Part shown: in pieces, positions 54,734 through 63,669 of the stretch
How the letters are laid out: each line of letters opens with the position of its first letter
Numbering within the stretch: position 1 is the first letter of the stretch
Origin: RYN-230 sp963837335
Lineage (GTDB): Bacteria; Actinomycetota; Actinomycetes; Streptosporangiales; Streptosporangiaceae
Assembly: GCA_963837335.1 (NCBI GenBank)
Contig: CAWINS010000065.1
Location: 1 to 64,000, forward strand
Direction of reading: 5' to 3'
Length of the DNA: 64,000 bases
The notes under the pieces: model-generated
Database searches by the model: none
What the model was told of the DNA's origin: nothing
What the model saw: only the letters and a program-made list of their open reading frames with translations
Translations under genes and position numbers: made by a program

Positions 54734-55186
54734 ATGACCCAGAACCCAGTAGCGCCGGATCCGGTGGCGCCGGATCCGGGAGCCCAGAGCCCGGCAGCAG
54801 ACAACCCGGTGATCGGGAGGTTCCTGCACGCGATCGAGACGGCGACCATCCCTGGCTGCGACGCGTGGAGCGCTGACGCCACCCTGGACGCGACCGTGCC
54901 CGGCTGGCGGCTGCACGCCGCCGGCCCGGACGCGATCCGCGCCGAGTACGCCCGGTGGTTCGCTGACCCGGGCCACTTCGACGAGCTGCGCCGCTATCCG
55001 GTCTCCGGTGGCGCGAGCGAAGTGGTCGAGTACACCCTCACCTGGACCGAGAATGGGGTGCCGCACGCCGGGCACCACATGCACCTGATTACGGTCCGGG
55101 GCAACCGGATCGTCTCCGATATGGTGTTCTGCGGGGGCCGCTGGCCGGCCGCCCTGCTCGCTGAGATGGAAGCGGCTGATGCATGA
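54734..55186 (+). CDS. SnoaL-like / NTF2-fold protein
   Basis: 150 residues. After a Pro/Asp-rich leader (PVAPDPVAPDPG, from a short DNA repeat), the NTF2-like domain covers about 30-145: NPVIGRFLHAIETATIPGCDAWSADATLDATVPGWRLHAAGPDAIRAEYARWFADPG, and VVEYTLTWTENGVPHAGHHMHLITVRGNRIVSDMVFCGGRW. Family members are polyketide cyclases, epoxide hydrolases or small-molecule binders. ATG 54734 follows AGGAGG. It overlaps the kinase-like gene by 8 bases, so it heads a three-gene unit behind the SARP-like box. Confidence 0.82.
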   Translation: MTQNPVAPDPVAPDPGAQSPAADNPVIGRFLHAIETATIPGCDAWSADATLDATVPGWRLHAAGPDAIRAEYARWFADPGHFDELRRYPVSGGASEVVEYTLTWTENGVPHAGHHMHLITVRGNRIVSDMVFCGGRWPAALLAEMEAADA

Positions 55187-56261
55187 TCCGGGGGACGGCC
55201 GCGACGGCGCCGTGGCGTCGCGGCCCGCACGACGCTACCGCGATGTGGCCGAGCTGCTCGCGGGCGTGACCGGGCGGACCCCCCTGGACGGGGTTCCAGG
55301 CAAGTCCGGGGCCGTGCTGGAGCGGGTCATGATCGACGGCCAGGGCTACGTGCTGAAGCATCTCGACCTGAGCGACGACTGGACGATGCGGGCGTCCGGC
55401 TCGCTGCGCGGCGCCCCGCTGGAACTGTGGGAGCGGGGAATCCTGGCCCGCCTGCCCGGCTGCTTCAACCAGCCCATCGTGGGAGCGGCCCCCGAAGAGC
55501 GTGTCCCCGCCGCGGGCCCGGCCCGGGGACCGGCTGCGCCGCGCGGCTGTGCGCTGCTCATGCGGGACGTGACGCGGTGGCTGGTCCCGGCCACGGATGA
55601 GGCGATCCCGCTCGGCCAGCATCTGAGCTTCCTGCGGCACATGGCCGCCCTGCACGCCGCGTTCTGGGCGTGCGGCCCCGAGTTCGACGTGATCCCCGCG
55701 GTGCACCGCTACCTCGAGCTGTCCCCCTGGATGGCGCAGGCCGAAGCGGCCACCGAGGCGGCCACGGGGACCGAGCATCTGGTGCCCCAGCTGGTCGGCC
55801 GGGGCTGGCCACTGCTGGCGCAGGTAGCACCGGACGCCGCAGCCGTGGTCACCCCGCTGGCCCACGACCCCGGTCCGCTGGTCGACGCCCTGGCCAGGAC
55901 GCCGCACACGTTCGTGCACAGCAACTGGAAGCTGGACAACCTCGGCACCGACGACACGGGGCGGACGGTCGTGCTGGACTGGGAACAGCCCGGAGTGGGC
56001 GCGGCGCTCAGCGACCTGGCCTGGTACCTGGCCATCAACTGCCGCCGTCTCCCGCAGCCCAAGGAGGCGTCGATCGCCGTCTACCGGGACGCGCTGGAGG
56101 ACTGCGGCATCGACACCGGGCCGTGGTGGGACCGGCAGCTGGCCCTGTGCCTGCTGGGGGCACTGGTCCAGTTCGGCTGGGAGAAGGCCCTGGGCGGCTA
56201 CGACGAGGAGCTGGCGTGGTGGGAGGCGAAGGCGGTGCAGGCCGCCCCCCTGCTGAGCTGA
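55179..56261 (+). CDS. Aminoglycoside phosphotransferase-like protein with altered catalytic loop
   Basis: 360 residues of the APH/choline-kinase fold. N-lobe: GKSGAVLERVMIDGQGYVLKHLDL. C-lobe: RTPHTFVHSNWKLDNLGTDD then TVVLDWEQPGVGAALSDLAWYLAINC. The metal-binding DW-x-x-P segment is kept, but the catalytic loop reads H-S-N-W-K-L-D-N where homologues have H-G-D-x4-N, so the catalytic Asp is replaced by Asn. It may be inactive, a ligand binder, or act by another base. Located between SnoaL-like and methyltransferase genes. Confidence 0.8.
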   Translation: MHDPGDGRDGAVASRPARRYRDVAELLAGVTGRTPLDGVPGKSGAVLERVMIDGQGYVLKHLDLSDDWTMRASGSLRGAPLELWERGILARLPGCFNQPIVGAAPEERVPAAGPARGPAAPRGCALLMRDVTRWLVPATDEAIPLGQHLSFLRHMAALHAAFWACGPEFDVIPAVHRYLELSPWMAQAEAATEAATGTEHLVPQLVGRGWPLLAQVAPDAAAVVTPLAHDPGPLVDALARTPHTFVHSNWKLDNLGTDDTGRTVVLDWEQPGVGAALSDLAWYLAINCRRLPQPKEASIAVYRDALEDCGIDTGPWWDRQLALCLLGALVQFGWEKALGGYDEELAWWEAKAVQAAPLLS

Positions 56262-56284
56262 GCTCTGCGGAGCTGGCCCCGGAG

Positions 56285-57043
56285 GTGCGGGCCGCCTACG
56301 ACGCCGCGGCCGCGGACTGGGCCGGCGGCCCGGAGCAGGTGTACACCCCGCTGGCCCGGGCCCTGGTCGAGGCGGCGCCGCTCCCGGTGGCCGGCGGCCG
56401 GGTCCTCGACCTGGGCGCCGGCACCGGCCTGGCCGGGCGGGCCGCGCTGGCCGCGGGCGCGGACCGGGTGGTAGCCGCCGACCTGGCCGTGGCCATGCTC
56501 CGCCGGGCCGGCCCGGCGCAGCACCCGGTGGCGGCCGACGCCGCGGCCCTGCCGTTCCGCGATCAGGCTTTCGACCTGGTTGTGGCCGCGTTCTGCCTCA
56601 ACCACCTGACCCGGCCCGCGGCCGCGCTGCGCGAGGTCAGGCGGGTCGGCCGTGGCCTCGCGGCCAGCACCTTCGCGCCGGGCTGGACCCATCCGGCCAA
56701 GCTGGCTGTGGACGAGGCGCTGCGCCCGTTCGGCTTCCGGCCCCCCGCCTGGTACTCGTCGATGCAGCGGGAGGCGGGCCCCGCCGCGCAGGATCCGGCG
56801 CGGCTGGCCGCCCAGGCGGCCGCCGCCGGATTCGATGACGTGCGGGTGCGCACGATGACCGTGCCGACCGGCCTGTCGACCCCGGCGCAGCTGGCGTCGT
56901 GGCGGCTGGGCCTGGCCCAGATCGCCCCGTTCCTCCAGTCGCTGGACGCCGGGCAGCGGAAGGCCGCGCGGCGCGCCGCCGAGCAGGCCGTGGCCGGGAC
57001 CGGGCCGCTGGTCGTCTCCATGCTGGTCCTCACCGGCCGCTAA
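56285..57043 (+). CDS. Class I SAM-dependent methyltransferase (UbiE-like)
   Basis: 252 residues from GTG 56285 (VRAAYDAAAADWAGGPEQVY). Motif I is GRVLDLGAGTGLAGRAALAA, motif II VVAADLAVAMLRRA, then HPVAADAAALPFRDQAFDLV and FCLNHLTRPAAALREVRRVG. The C-terminal part (FGFRPPAWYSSMQREAG) forms the substrate cap. The start is uncertain because the ATG is lacking and GGAG is too near; the true start may lie a few codons up at a CTG. It closes the unit that begins with the SnoaL-like gene; natural product tailoring is likely. Confidence 0.8.
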   Translation: MRAAYDAAAADWAGGPEQVYTPLARALVEAAPLPVAGGRVLDLGAGTGLAGRAALAAGADRVVAADLAVAMLRRAGPAQHPVAADAAALPFRDQAFDLVVAAFCLNHLTRPAAALREVRRVGRGLAASTFAPGWTHPAKLAVDEALRPFGFRPPAWYSSMQREAGPAAQDPARLAAQAAAAGFDDVRVRTMTVPTGLSTPAQLASWRLGLAQIAPFLQSLDAGQRKAARRAAEQAVAGTGPLVVSMLVLTGR

Positions 57044-57091
57044 GCCGGACCCGTCCCGGACGGCCAGGCTGGCTCGGCTGGCCACCGGCGT

Positions 57092-57103
57092 CTGGCCGGC
57101 CAG
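57092..57103. terminator. Palindrome CTGGCCGGCCAG between convergent genes
   Basis: A 12-bp perfect palindrome in a short gap (57044-57127) between the methyltransferase and SARP stops, with repeated GGCTGGCCAC/GGCTCAGCTGGCCAC around it. Probably a bidirectional terminator. Confidence 0.45.
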
Positions 57104-57127
57104 GGTGGCTCAGCTGGCCACTGCCGG

Positions 57128-60100
57128 CTAGCCGGCCAGAGCCCGCCAGGCGGGCAGGCGCCGGTCCACGTGCCGCCGCAGCCCGTCCGCGTAGCCCCCC
57201 GCGTGCCGGGCGAGCCGGTCCGCCCGGTCCACGGCCCGGTCCAGCCAGGCCGGGCTGGCGAAGTCGGCGGCCACCTCGCCGGTCCACCACCACGCCTCGA
57301 TCGCCACCGAGGCGTCGAGCAGGTCCAGGTCGGCCTCGACGGCGCCGGGGTCCACCGGGCGTCCCAGGGCCCGGTCCGCCCGGTGCCGGAGCAGGCGGGC
57401 CACGCTGAGGTACCGGGGGACACCGAGCGCGGTCGCGCGCGACTCCAGCCCGCCGGCCTCGGCCGCCGCCTGCCCGGGATCGCCGCGCAGCAGGGCCAGG
57501 CGCCCCGTGATGAGCCGGTGCTTCAGGTCGAGCCGCCAGCCGAACACCAGGTCACCCCGGAGCAGCGCGGCAGCCTCCGCCAGCCGGGCCTGCGCGCCGT
57601 CCGTGTCGCCGGCGTCCAGGCTCTGCTCGGCCAGGTCTTCCAGCGCGGCGATGGTGACCTCGGCCGTGCCCTGGCGTTGCGCGATCTGCAGCGCGGCGGC
57701 ATGCCGCTCGGCGGCCTCCCCGGCGGCACCCAGGTTCCGCAGCACCCAGCCCGTGAAGTTCTCCGCACGGCCCGCGAAGCGCGGTACCTGCCGCCGCTCC
57801 ACCTCCTCGGTGTAGCGCGCGAGCGCGGCCAGGGCCTGGGCCGGGCGGCCCGCGAGGGCGTGCGCGTGCCCGGTGAACAGCAGCGCGTGCAGGGTGGCCG
57901 AGGTGTACTCCACCCCCACGTGCCCGCGGGCCGCGGGGCTCAGCAGCGGCAGGGCCTCGGTCATCCGGCTCTGATGAGCCCGGAGCACGCCCAGCCAGGC
58001 GGCCGCGGTCACCCGGTCCGCGCCCTCGGCGATCGAGAACGCCTCACCGAGGAGCTGCTCGGCCCGGTTCAGGTCGCCCGCGGCATGGTGGGTCCGGCCC
58101 CCGACGGCCAGGCACCGGGCCCGGGTGACCGGATCCGCTGCGGCGAGTGCGCCGTCCTCGGCGAACTGGGCCGCCTGCCGGAAGCGGCGGCCGAAGTACG
58201 ACGCCCACGCACCGACTTCCAGGGCGGCCGGGCCCGCTACCCCGGCGCGCTGGACATCCTCCAGGGCCTGGGCGTAGCGGCCACGGCGGGTGCGGACGCG
58301 GGCCCGATCCAGCCACCCCTCCTGATCGGGGTGCAGGAGCAGGGCGTCATCCAGCAGGGCCTCGGCCGCGGCGTGATCGAAGCGCTCCCCGGCCCGCGCC
58401 GACGCGTCCCGCAGTGTGCGCGAGGCGAGCGCGAGATCACCGCCCAGGCGTGCGTGCTGGGCCACCACCATCGGGTCGGCGTCCGGCCGCCGGGCCAGGA
58501 CCCGGCCCGCCTGCCGGTGCAGGAGCGCCGCCCGTCCGGCGGTGGCGCTGGCCGCCAGGGCCTCTCGCAGCAGCTCGTGCCGGAACCGGAGGCTCCCGCC
58601 GTCGTCGGCCAGGAACTGCCCGGCGACGGCCCGCTCGGCGTCGTCCAGCAGCTCCACCGCGCCACGGCCCAGGATCGCCGCCAGCAGGTCGATGTCCAGC
58701 TCGGGGCCGATCACCGCCGCGGTCCGCAGCAGCGCCCCGGTGCTGCCCAGCTCGTCGCAGCGCGCGGACACCGACTCGACCAGCGACGCGGGCAGCGTCC
58801 CGCCCGCGGCCTGCTGGGCCAGCTCGGTGAGGAACAGCGGGTGCCCCTTGGACCGCTCGTACAGCTCGTCCACCCGCGCCGGGCCGACTAGTTCCGCGGC
58901 GGCGGCCCGGCCGAGCACGCCGAGGTGGATGAGCCCGGTGGCCGGCAGGGGCTCGCCTGCCCCCGGCCGGACCGCGGCCACCACGGCCAGTGGCACGGCC
59001 TCGCGCCGCACGAAAGCCAGCCAGTCCGGCAGCGCGGGGCCGGCCAGATGCGCATCGTCGATCGCCACCACCACCGGCCCCCGCGCGGTGAGCCTGGCCA
59101 GCAGCCGGACCAGGGCCGCGTACAGGACGGCGGGGCCGAGCATGCTGTCGGTCAGGACCGGCCGCGCCCGTGCGTCAGGGACGAGAGCGACCGGACCGGG
59201 GCCCGGGGCCAGCACCGGCCCGAGCAGCGGCCTCGTCGCCCTCAAGCAGATCCGCGGCCACCTCGGGCCCGAGCCGGCGCAGCAGTGCGGCCAGCCCGGC
59301 CAGCAGCGCGTCCAGCGGCATGGCCCGGTCGAGCTGCCCGCACGTGGCCACCAGCACCGTGTCCCCGGCGGCCGCCCGCCGGCCGGCCCAGGTGCGCAGC
59401 AGGGTGGTCTTGCCGATGCCGGCCTCGCCCTCGATCACCACCACCTCGGCGCTGGCGCCTGCCTGAGCGCCGGCCCCCGATGAGCACGGGCGCCATGGGC
59501 GCGCAGCGCCACGGCGTCCAGGTAGGCCAGTTCCTCCTCCCGGCCGACCAGGCCCAGGGCGGCCGGGGCCGGGGCCGGGCTGGCGGGACCAGCTCACCGC
59601 GCAGGATCGCCAGTTGCAGCGCCTCCGTCTCCGGTGACGGGTCGGTGCCCAGCTCATCGGCGAGCCGCTCCCGGGTGCTGGCGTAGGCGGCCAGGGCCGC
59701 GGCCACCCGGCCGCCCATCACCTGGGCGCGCAGCAGCACCCGGAGCGCTGCCTCGTCGTAGGGGTCATATTCCAGCGCGGTCGCGGCCGCGTCGGCCGCC
59801 GCCATCCAGTCACCGGCGGCCAGCAGCGCGGTGGCCGCCACCTGGCGGGCGCGCCGGATCAGGCGTTCCAGGTCGGCCCGCCGCAGCTGGGCCCAGTCGC
59901 CGGGCAGTGGCGCCGGGCCGTCGCCGTGGATCAGGGACAGGGCGACGCGGGCCGCGGCCGCCGCCCCCATCACGTGGCCCGCGTCGCGCCGCCGGCCCAC
60001 CTCATCGGCCAGCCCGGCCAGTTCGGCGGCGTCCAGCCAGTCGCAGCGCAGCAGGTACCCGTGGTCATGATGCTCGATCCGGTCCCGGCCGAGGACCGAC

Positions 60101-60315
60101 CGCAGGCGGCTGACCAGCACGGCGAGCTGATCGTCAGGCTTCGCGGGCGGGGTGTCACCCCACAGCGCGTCCGCGAGCGCGGACGAAGACACCACCTGGC
60201 CATCGGCCAGGGCCAGCAGGTGCAGCGCCAGGCGCGCCTTCCGGCTGCCCAGCGACTGCGGCTCCATCCCGTCGACACCGAAGTCGTTGAGCACCCGCAC
60301 CGCGAGTGACCTCAT
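57128..60315 (-). CDS. SARP-type regulator with AAA ATPase and TPR domains (three frame shifts)
   Basis: Pathway-specific activator of the large SARP (AfsR-like) class, about 1060 residues corrected. N-terminus from ATG 60315: winged helix (MEPQSLGSRKARLALHLLAL, ALADALWGDTPPAKPDDQLA, HGYLLRCDWLD), then BTAD helices (GDWMAAADAAATALEYDPYD). Near 59570 the frame changes to ALGLVGREEELAYLDAVALR, near 59490 to EVVVIEGEAGIGKTTLLRTW (Walker A), and near 59230 to PLLGPVLAPGPGPVALVPDA, VVVAIDDAHLAG (Walker B) and a long TPR-like C-terminus. The joined domains are in the normal order, so the shifts are most likely assembly indels. It diverges from the cupin gene and shares the heptamer box. Confidence 0.87.
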
Positions 60316-60477
60316 GCCGGTATCCAACCCTGGTCCGGCCCCAACCGCCAGGTCAGCGGCGGCAAGGCCGTGGTTGCCAACCCGTGGTGGCCAGCCCCGC
60401 AGTTGCAAGCCCACTGCAACCGGGCGGGCAGGCTCAGCGGCAAGAGGTACACGAGCCCGCGGGCAAGGAGAAGGACC
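60316..60477. promoter_or_regulatory. SARP/cupin divergent promoter with SARP-like box TTGCAAG-N4-CTGCAAC
   Basis: TTGCAAG (60403-60409), CCCA, CTGCAAC (60414-60420) gives the same 7-4-7, 11-bp-period repeat with the same core as upstream of the SnoaL-like gene. TTGCCAA at 60374-60380 is a looser copy. The box faces the cupin gene (58 bases to ATG 60478, Shine-Dalgarno AAGGAG) and could also serve autoregulation. Confidence 0.6.
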
Positions 60478-60837
60478 ATGACCGGAAAAGCGGAACAGAA
60501 GAGCTTCGAGACCCCCGACGAGACGCGCTCGTTCAACCACGGCGTGCTGCACCTGCTGCGGATCGGCGGCGGGGAGGTCGGCCGGCTCACCCTGCAGCCA
60601 GGCTGGCGCTGGTCAGCGGACGTCAAGCCGCTCGCCGGAACCGAGCTGTGCGAAGCGCCCCATTTCCAGTACCACGTGCAGGGCACGCTGCACATCGTGA
60701 TGGGCGACGGGGCGGAATTCGACGCCCGGCCGGGAGACGTCACCGCGCTGCCCCAGGGACACGACGCCTGGGTGGTCGGGGACGAGCCCGTCGTGGTGGT
60801 CGACTGGTACGGGGCCAGCAACTACGCCCGCGGCTGA
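60478..60837 (+). CDS. Cupin-domain protein
   Basis: 119 residues. Single cupin barrel: VGRLTLQPGWRWSADVKPLAG ... FQYHVQGTLHIVMGDGAEFDARPGDVTALPQGHDAWVVGDEPVVVVDW. Metal ligands are weaker than in classical cupins (His in YHVQ, LPQGHD). Small cupins of this kind are enzymes or binding proteins in secondary metabolism. The SARP-like box upstream suggests it belongs to the SARP regulon with the SnoaL/APH/methyltransferase unit. Confidence 0.82.
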   Translation: MTGKAEQKSFETPDETRSFNHGVLHLLRIGGGEVGRLTLQPGWRWSADVKPLAGTELCEAPHFQYHVQGTLHIVMGDGAEFDARPGDVTALPQGHDAWVVGDEPVVVVDWYGASNYARG

Positions 60838-60986
60838 CCGGCCTCAGCCGGACGGCAGGCACCGGGCCGGCAGGCCGGCCGGGCCGGCCCGGGGCCTCAT
60901 CCGGGCCGGCCAAGCGGGTCGGGCGCTATAGCCAGCGGCACCGGGACGGGATACGTTCCCCCTATCAGACCAACAGGGGGGTCGAA

Positions 60987-61628
60987 ATGGCTGATGCGCC
61001 GTTCGTGTGGGAAAACCTGGGGACCTACAAGGCCGAGGGCACGTTCCTGGATGGCTATCCCGACGACGAGAGGACTTTCTTCGCTCCGCGCGACAACGTC
61101 CACGGCTTGCTGGTCGCCCTGCTCGGGACGGCCCAGCACTCGATCGTGGTCAACATGTTCGGCTACGACGACGACGAGCTGAATACGATCATCGAGGGAA
61201 AGCTGGCCGACGAGCGGGTCTACGTCCAGATGAGCCTGGACCGGAGCCAGGCGTCGGGGGTGCACGAAAAGGCGATTCTGGCCAAGTGGAACAACAACGC
61301 CTTTGGTAACAGCATCGCGATCGGCACCAGCTCAGTACATAACGCCATCTCCCACCTGAAGATCGTGATCGTGGATGGCGTGTACACGGTGAAAGGGTTG
61401 ACCAACTGGTCACTGTCGGGCGAGCAGCAGCAGGACAACGAGCTGAGCCTTAACCGGAACGCGGTGATCGCCGCCGAGACCCGCGCCATCCTCGACCTCA
61501 ACCACGACTTCATGCTCAAGCAGATGGTCGGATCGGGGCTCAACGTGGCCAAGTTCCTGGCGCCCACGGCCCCGGGCGCCGCGCCCCCGCTGCCACCCCA
61601 GCCGGCCAGCGCGGCGGGGGCGGGGTAA
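60987..61628 (+). CDS. Phospholipase D-like protein with a single HKD motif
   Basis: 213 residues. VHGLLVALLGTAQHSIVVNM is the start of the PLD fold and SHLKIVIVDGVYTVKGLTNWS contains H-x-K-x4-D, the catalytic motif; one copy, so a dimer is expected, as in Nuc endonuclease. Possible activities are phospholipase or nuclease. No signal peptide, so cytosolic. The tail is Ala/Pro-rich. Codon use is less GC-biased than in neighbours (GAATACGATCATCGAG), which may hint at transfer. ATG 60987 follows AGGGGGGTCGAA. Confidence 0.8.
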   Translation: MADAPFVWENLGTYKAEGTFLDGYPDDERTFFAPRDNVHGLLVALLGTAQHSIVVNMFGYDDDELNTIIEGKLADERVYVQMSLDRSQASGVHEKAILAKWNNNAFGNSIAIGTSSVHNAISHLKIVIVDGVYTVKGLTNWSLSGEQQQDNELSLNRNAVIAAETRAILDLNHDFMLKQMVGSGLNVAKFLAPTAPGAAPPLPPQPASAAGAG

Positions 61629-61700
61629 GCGCCCCGGGGCACGGAGAGCGGCCGCCTGAGCGCATGGCGGTCCGGAGTGCCTGCCGGTAAGCAGCGCCGG

Positions 61701-62378
61701 TCAGGAGAGCGCGGGACCGGGCCGGCGGGCGAAGGTGGTGTACGGGGCCACCTCGCCCGGCAGGATAAGGCCGTCCTCGATGGCCCGGGCCAGCAGCGCG
61801 TCCTTCGTGTGGGCCGGCCGGCCGAGCGTGGCGTACTTCACCCGGGCCCGGTCGATGTACTGCCGGACCGTGTTCTCGGAGATGGACATCCGGCGGGCCA
61901 CCGATGCCTTGGACATGCCCTGGAACCAGAGCAGCAGCGCCTGCCGTTCCTTGCCCGACAGGGCCGGGCGGCCCGGGCGGGGATCGGCGAGGATGGCCTT
62001 GGCCTGGGATCGGGTCACGCAGGGCCGGTCGGCCGCGGCCGCCAGCACGGCCTCGAGCAGGTGCTCACTGCCCTCGTCCTTCGTGACGTAGGCATGGGCG
62101 CCCGCGTCCAGGACATCCAGGATCAGGGCCGGATCGACGTGCGCGGAGAACGCGACGATCCGGTAGCCGCTGGCAGCGAGCCGGGCCACCTCGTCCGCGA
62201 CCATGCGGCCGCCGAGTTCGAGGTCGAGGATGAGCACGTCGGCGACCCGGGGCCAGGCCAGCCCGGTGATGTCGCTGACGACCTGGGTCACGGTGATCCG
62301 TCGCTGCGGATCCGCGCCGATCCAGGAGATCACTCCCTCGACCACGACCGGGTGATCGTCCACGATCGCGACCGTCAC
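61701..62378 (-). CDS. NarL/FixJ family response regulator
   Basis: 225 residues. Receiver: VTVAIVDDHPVVVEGVISW, phospho-acceptor Asp in DVLILDLELGG, Thr/Lys switch region AYVTKDEG. Output HTH: LSGKERQALLLWFQGMSKAS then VARRMSISENTVRQYIDRAR. GTG 62378 overlaps the stop of the kinase-like gene (GTGA), the usual coupling; an ATG at 62405 would intrude further. It is the last gene of a three-gene signalling operon. Confidence 0.92.
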   Translation of the reverse strand: MTVAIVDDHPVVVEGVISWIGADPQRRITVTQVVSDITGLAWPRVADVLILDLELGGRMVADEVARLAASGYRIVAFSAHVDPALILDVLDAGAHAYVTKDEGSEHLLEAVLAAAADRPCVTRSQAKAILADPRPGRPALSGKERQALLLWFQGMSKASVARRMSISENTVRQYIDRARVKYATLGRPAHTKDALLARAIEDGLILPGEVAPYTTFARRPGPALS

Positions 62379-63523
62379 GTGGTGTTCCAACGCGCCTCCA
62401 CCCACAGACTCCGTCCGTCCCGCTGACTGTCCACGACCAGCCCGGCCGCAGCGCTGGGCAGGTCCGGATCGGCAGGCGAGTCGCAGACCAGGCTGACGAT
62501 CACGCCATCGACCGTCCCGGTAACAGTGACGCGCACCCGGGAGATTGCGTTGACAAGGACCGTGATGGCCAGGTCGGTGATGGCCCGGCGGCCCTCGGGC
62601 GGCACCGCGGGGAGCTGCGGCCCGGGGAGCTGTGTTCCGGGGAATGGGGCCGCGGTCTCGATGTCCACCGCCACCCCGCGCCGCTGCGCGACGTCCGCGC
62701 AGGCGTGCAGTTCGTGGACCAGCGGGTCTGGTGTGTCGTCCGCCTCGGCGAACAGCCGCCGCAGCCGCGCCGCCTCGACCGCGCAGGCCCGCTGGACGGC
62801 AAGATCCGCGGGGTCGGCGGTCCCGGCCGCGAGGCTGCTCAGCAGCGGCTCGGCGGTCGCCCGCAGTTCCAGCCAGCGGGCCTGCCGGGCGCCGCGGATC
62901 CGGTCGGCCACCGCCTGCCGGGCGGTGGCGTCCGCTTCCCTGGTCGCGGCCTCCTCCGCCTGCTGGGCCGGAAGGTGGAGCGTCCGCGCGGCCACGGAGA
63001 GGGCCACCTGAATTCCGGTCGACCCGGCCAGGACGGTGATGAACGCCGCCACGTTCGGCTGGTGCAGGCCGTCCCGGGCCAGCACGGCGAACATGGCCAG
63101 AGCCTCCAGCGTGAGGAACACGCCCAGCTCGGCCAGGGGCCGCCGGAGCAGCACCAGGACCCCGACCCAGCCCGCCGTGCCCCAGGACCAGTTCAATTCG
63201 AGCATCTGGGCGGGCGGGCAGGCCGCGGCGGCCGCCGTGCTGATCACCAGGGCCGCGGCGGCCAGCGCCCAGCCGGTCTCACGGCTGCTGGAGCCGCGCA
63301 GCAGCAGGACTGAGCCCGCCGCGATGATCAGCCCGATCGCGCACCACGCCGCGACCTGGAACTGATCGGATGGGTAACTGCCCAGGTGGGCCACCAGAAG
63401 CGGGCCCGCCCCGGCCAGCTGCCAGCCAGCCGCCGCGACCACCACCGCGATGTCGAGCGCGCGGGCGTACCGGGCCGCGAGCACCGCCGACGGCCGGGGA
63501 CCCGGCATCGTCTGCGCGGTCAT
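62375..63523 (-). CDS. Membrane histidine-kinase-like protein lacking a recognisable H box
   Basis: About 382 residues from ATG 63523. Four to six helices in the first 190 residues (ALDIAVVVAAAGWQLAGAGPLLV, AAWCAIGLIIAAGSVLLL, WALAAAALVISTAAAAACPP, VAAFITVLAGSTGIQVALSV). A coiled part (QQAEEAATREADATARQAVADR) leads to helices where HisKA_3 would be, but no conserved His/Asp pair is present. The C-terminal domain (ITDLAITVLVNAISRVRVTVTGTVDGVIVSLVCDSPAD) looks like a worn HATPase without G boxes. Likely a pseudokinase or sensor partner for the kinase encoded next to it. ATG 63565 is an alternative start. Confidence 0.75.
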   Translation of the reverse strand: MTAQTMPGPRPSAVLAARYARALDIAVVVAAAGWQLAGAGPLLVAHLGSYPSDQFQVAAWCAIGLIIAAGSVLLLRGSSSRETGWALAAAALVISTAAAAACPPAQMLELNWSWGTAGWVGVLVLLRRPLAELGVFLTLEALAMFAVLARDGLHQPNVAAFITVLAGSTGIQVALSVAARTLHLPAQQAEEAATREADATARQAVADRIRGARQARWLELRATAEPLLSSLAAGTADPADLAVQRACAVEAARLRRLFAEADDTPDPLVHELHACADVAQRRGVAVDIETAAPFPGTQLPGPQLPAVPPEGRRAITDLAITVLVNAISRVRVTVTGTVDGVIVSLVCDSPADPDLPSAAAGLVVDSQRDGRSLWVEARWNTT

Positions 63524-63558
63524 CCCGGATCCCGCGCCGCTGTGGCGGTGCCGTGGCC

Positions 63559-63669
63559 GGGCCACGCCGGTGTTCCCGCGGTGCCTTCACTGGGCCACCG
63601 CGGTGTTCCCGCGGTGCCCTCACTGGGCCACCGCGTGTGTTTCCGCGCTGCCCTCACCGGGCCACCGCA
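63559..63669. repeat. 33-bp tandem repeat between two signalling genes
   Basis: GGGCCACSCCGGTGTTCCCG units start at 63559, 63592 and 63625, the third of 34 bases, with a partial fourth. The stop of the truncated kinase (63620-63622) falls inside, so its last residues (about GEGSAETHAVAQ) are coded by the repeat. Confidence 0.8.

Noticed and set aside
59242..60552. SARP gene starting at 60552
   Set aside because: The extra upstream codons cross the divergent promoter and the cupin gene start; the winged-helix domain begins properly at ATG 60315.
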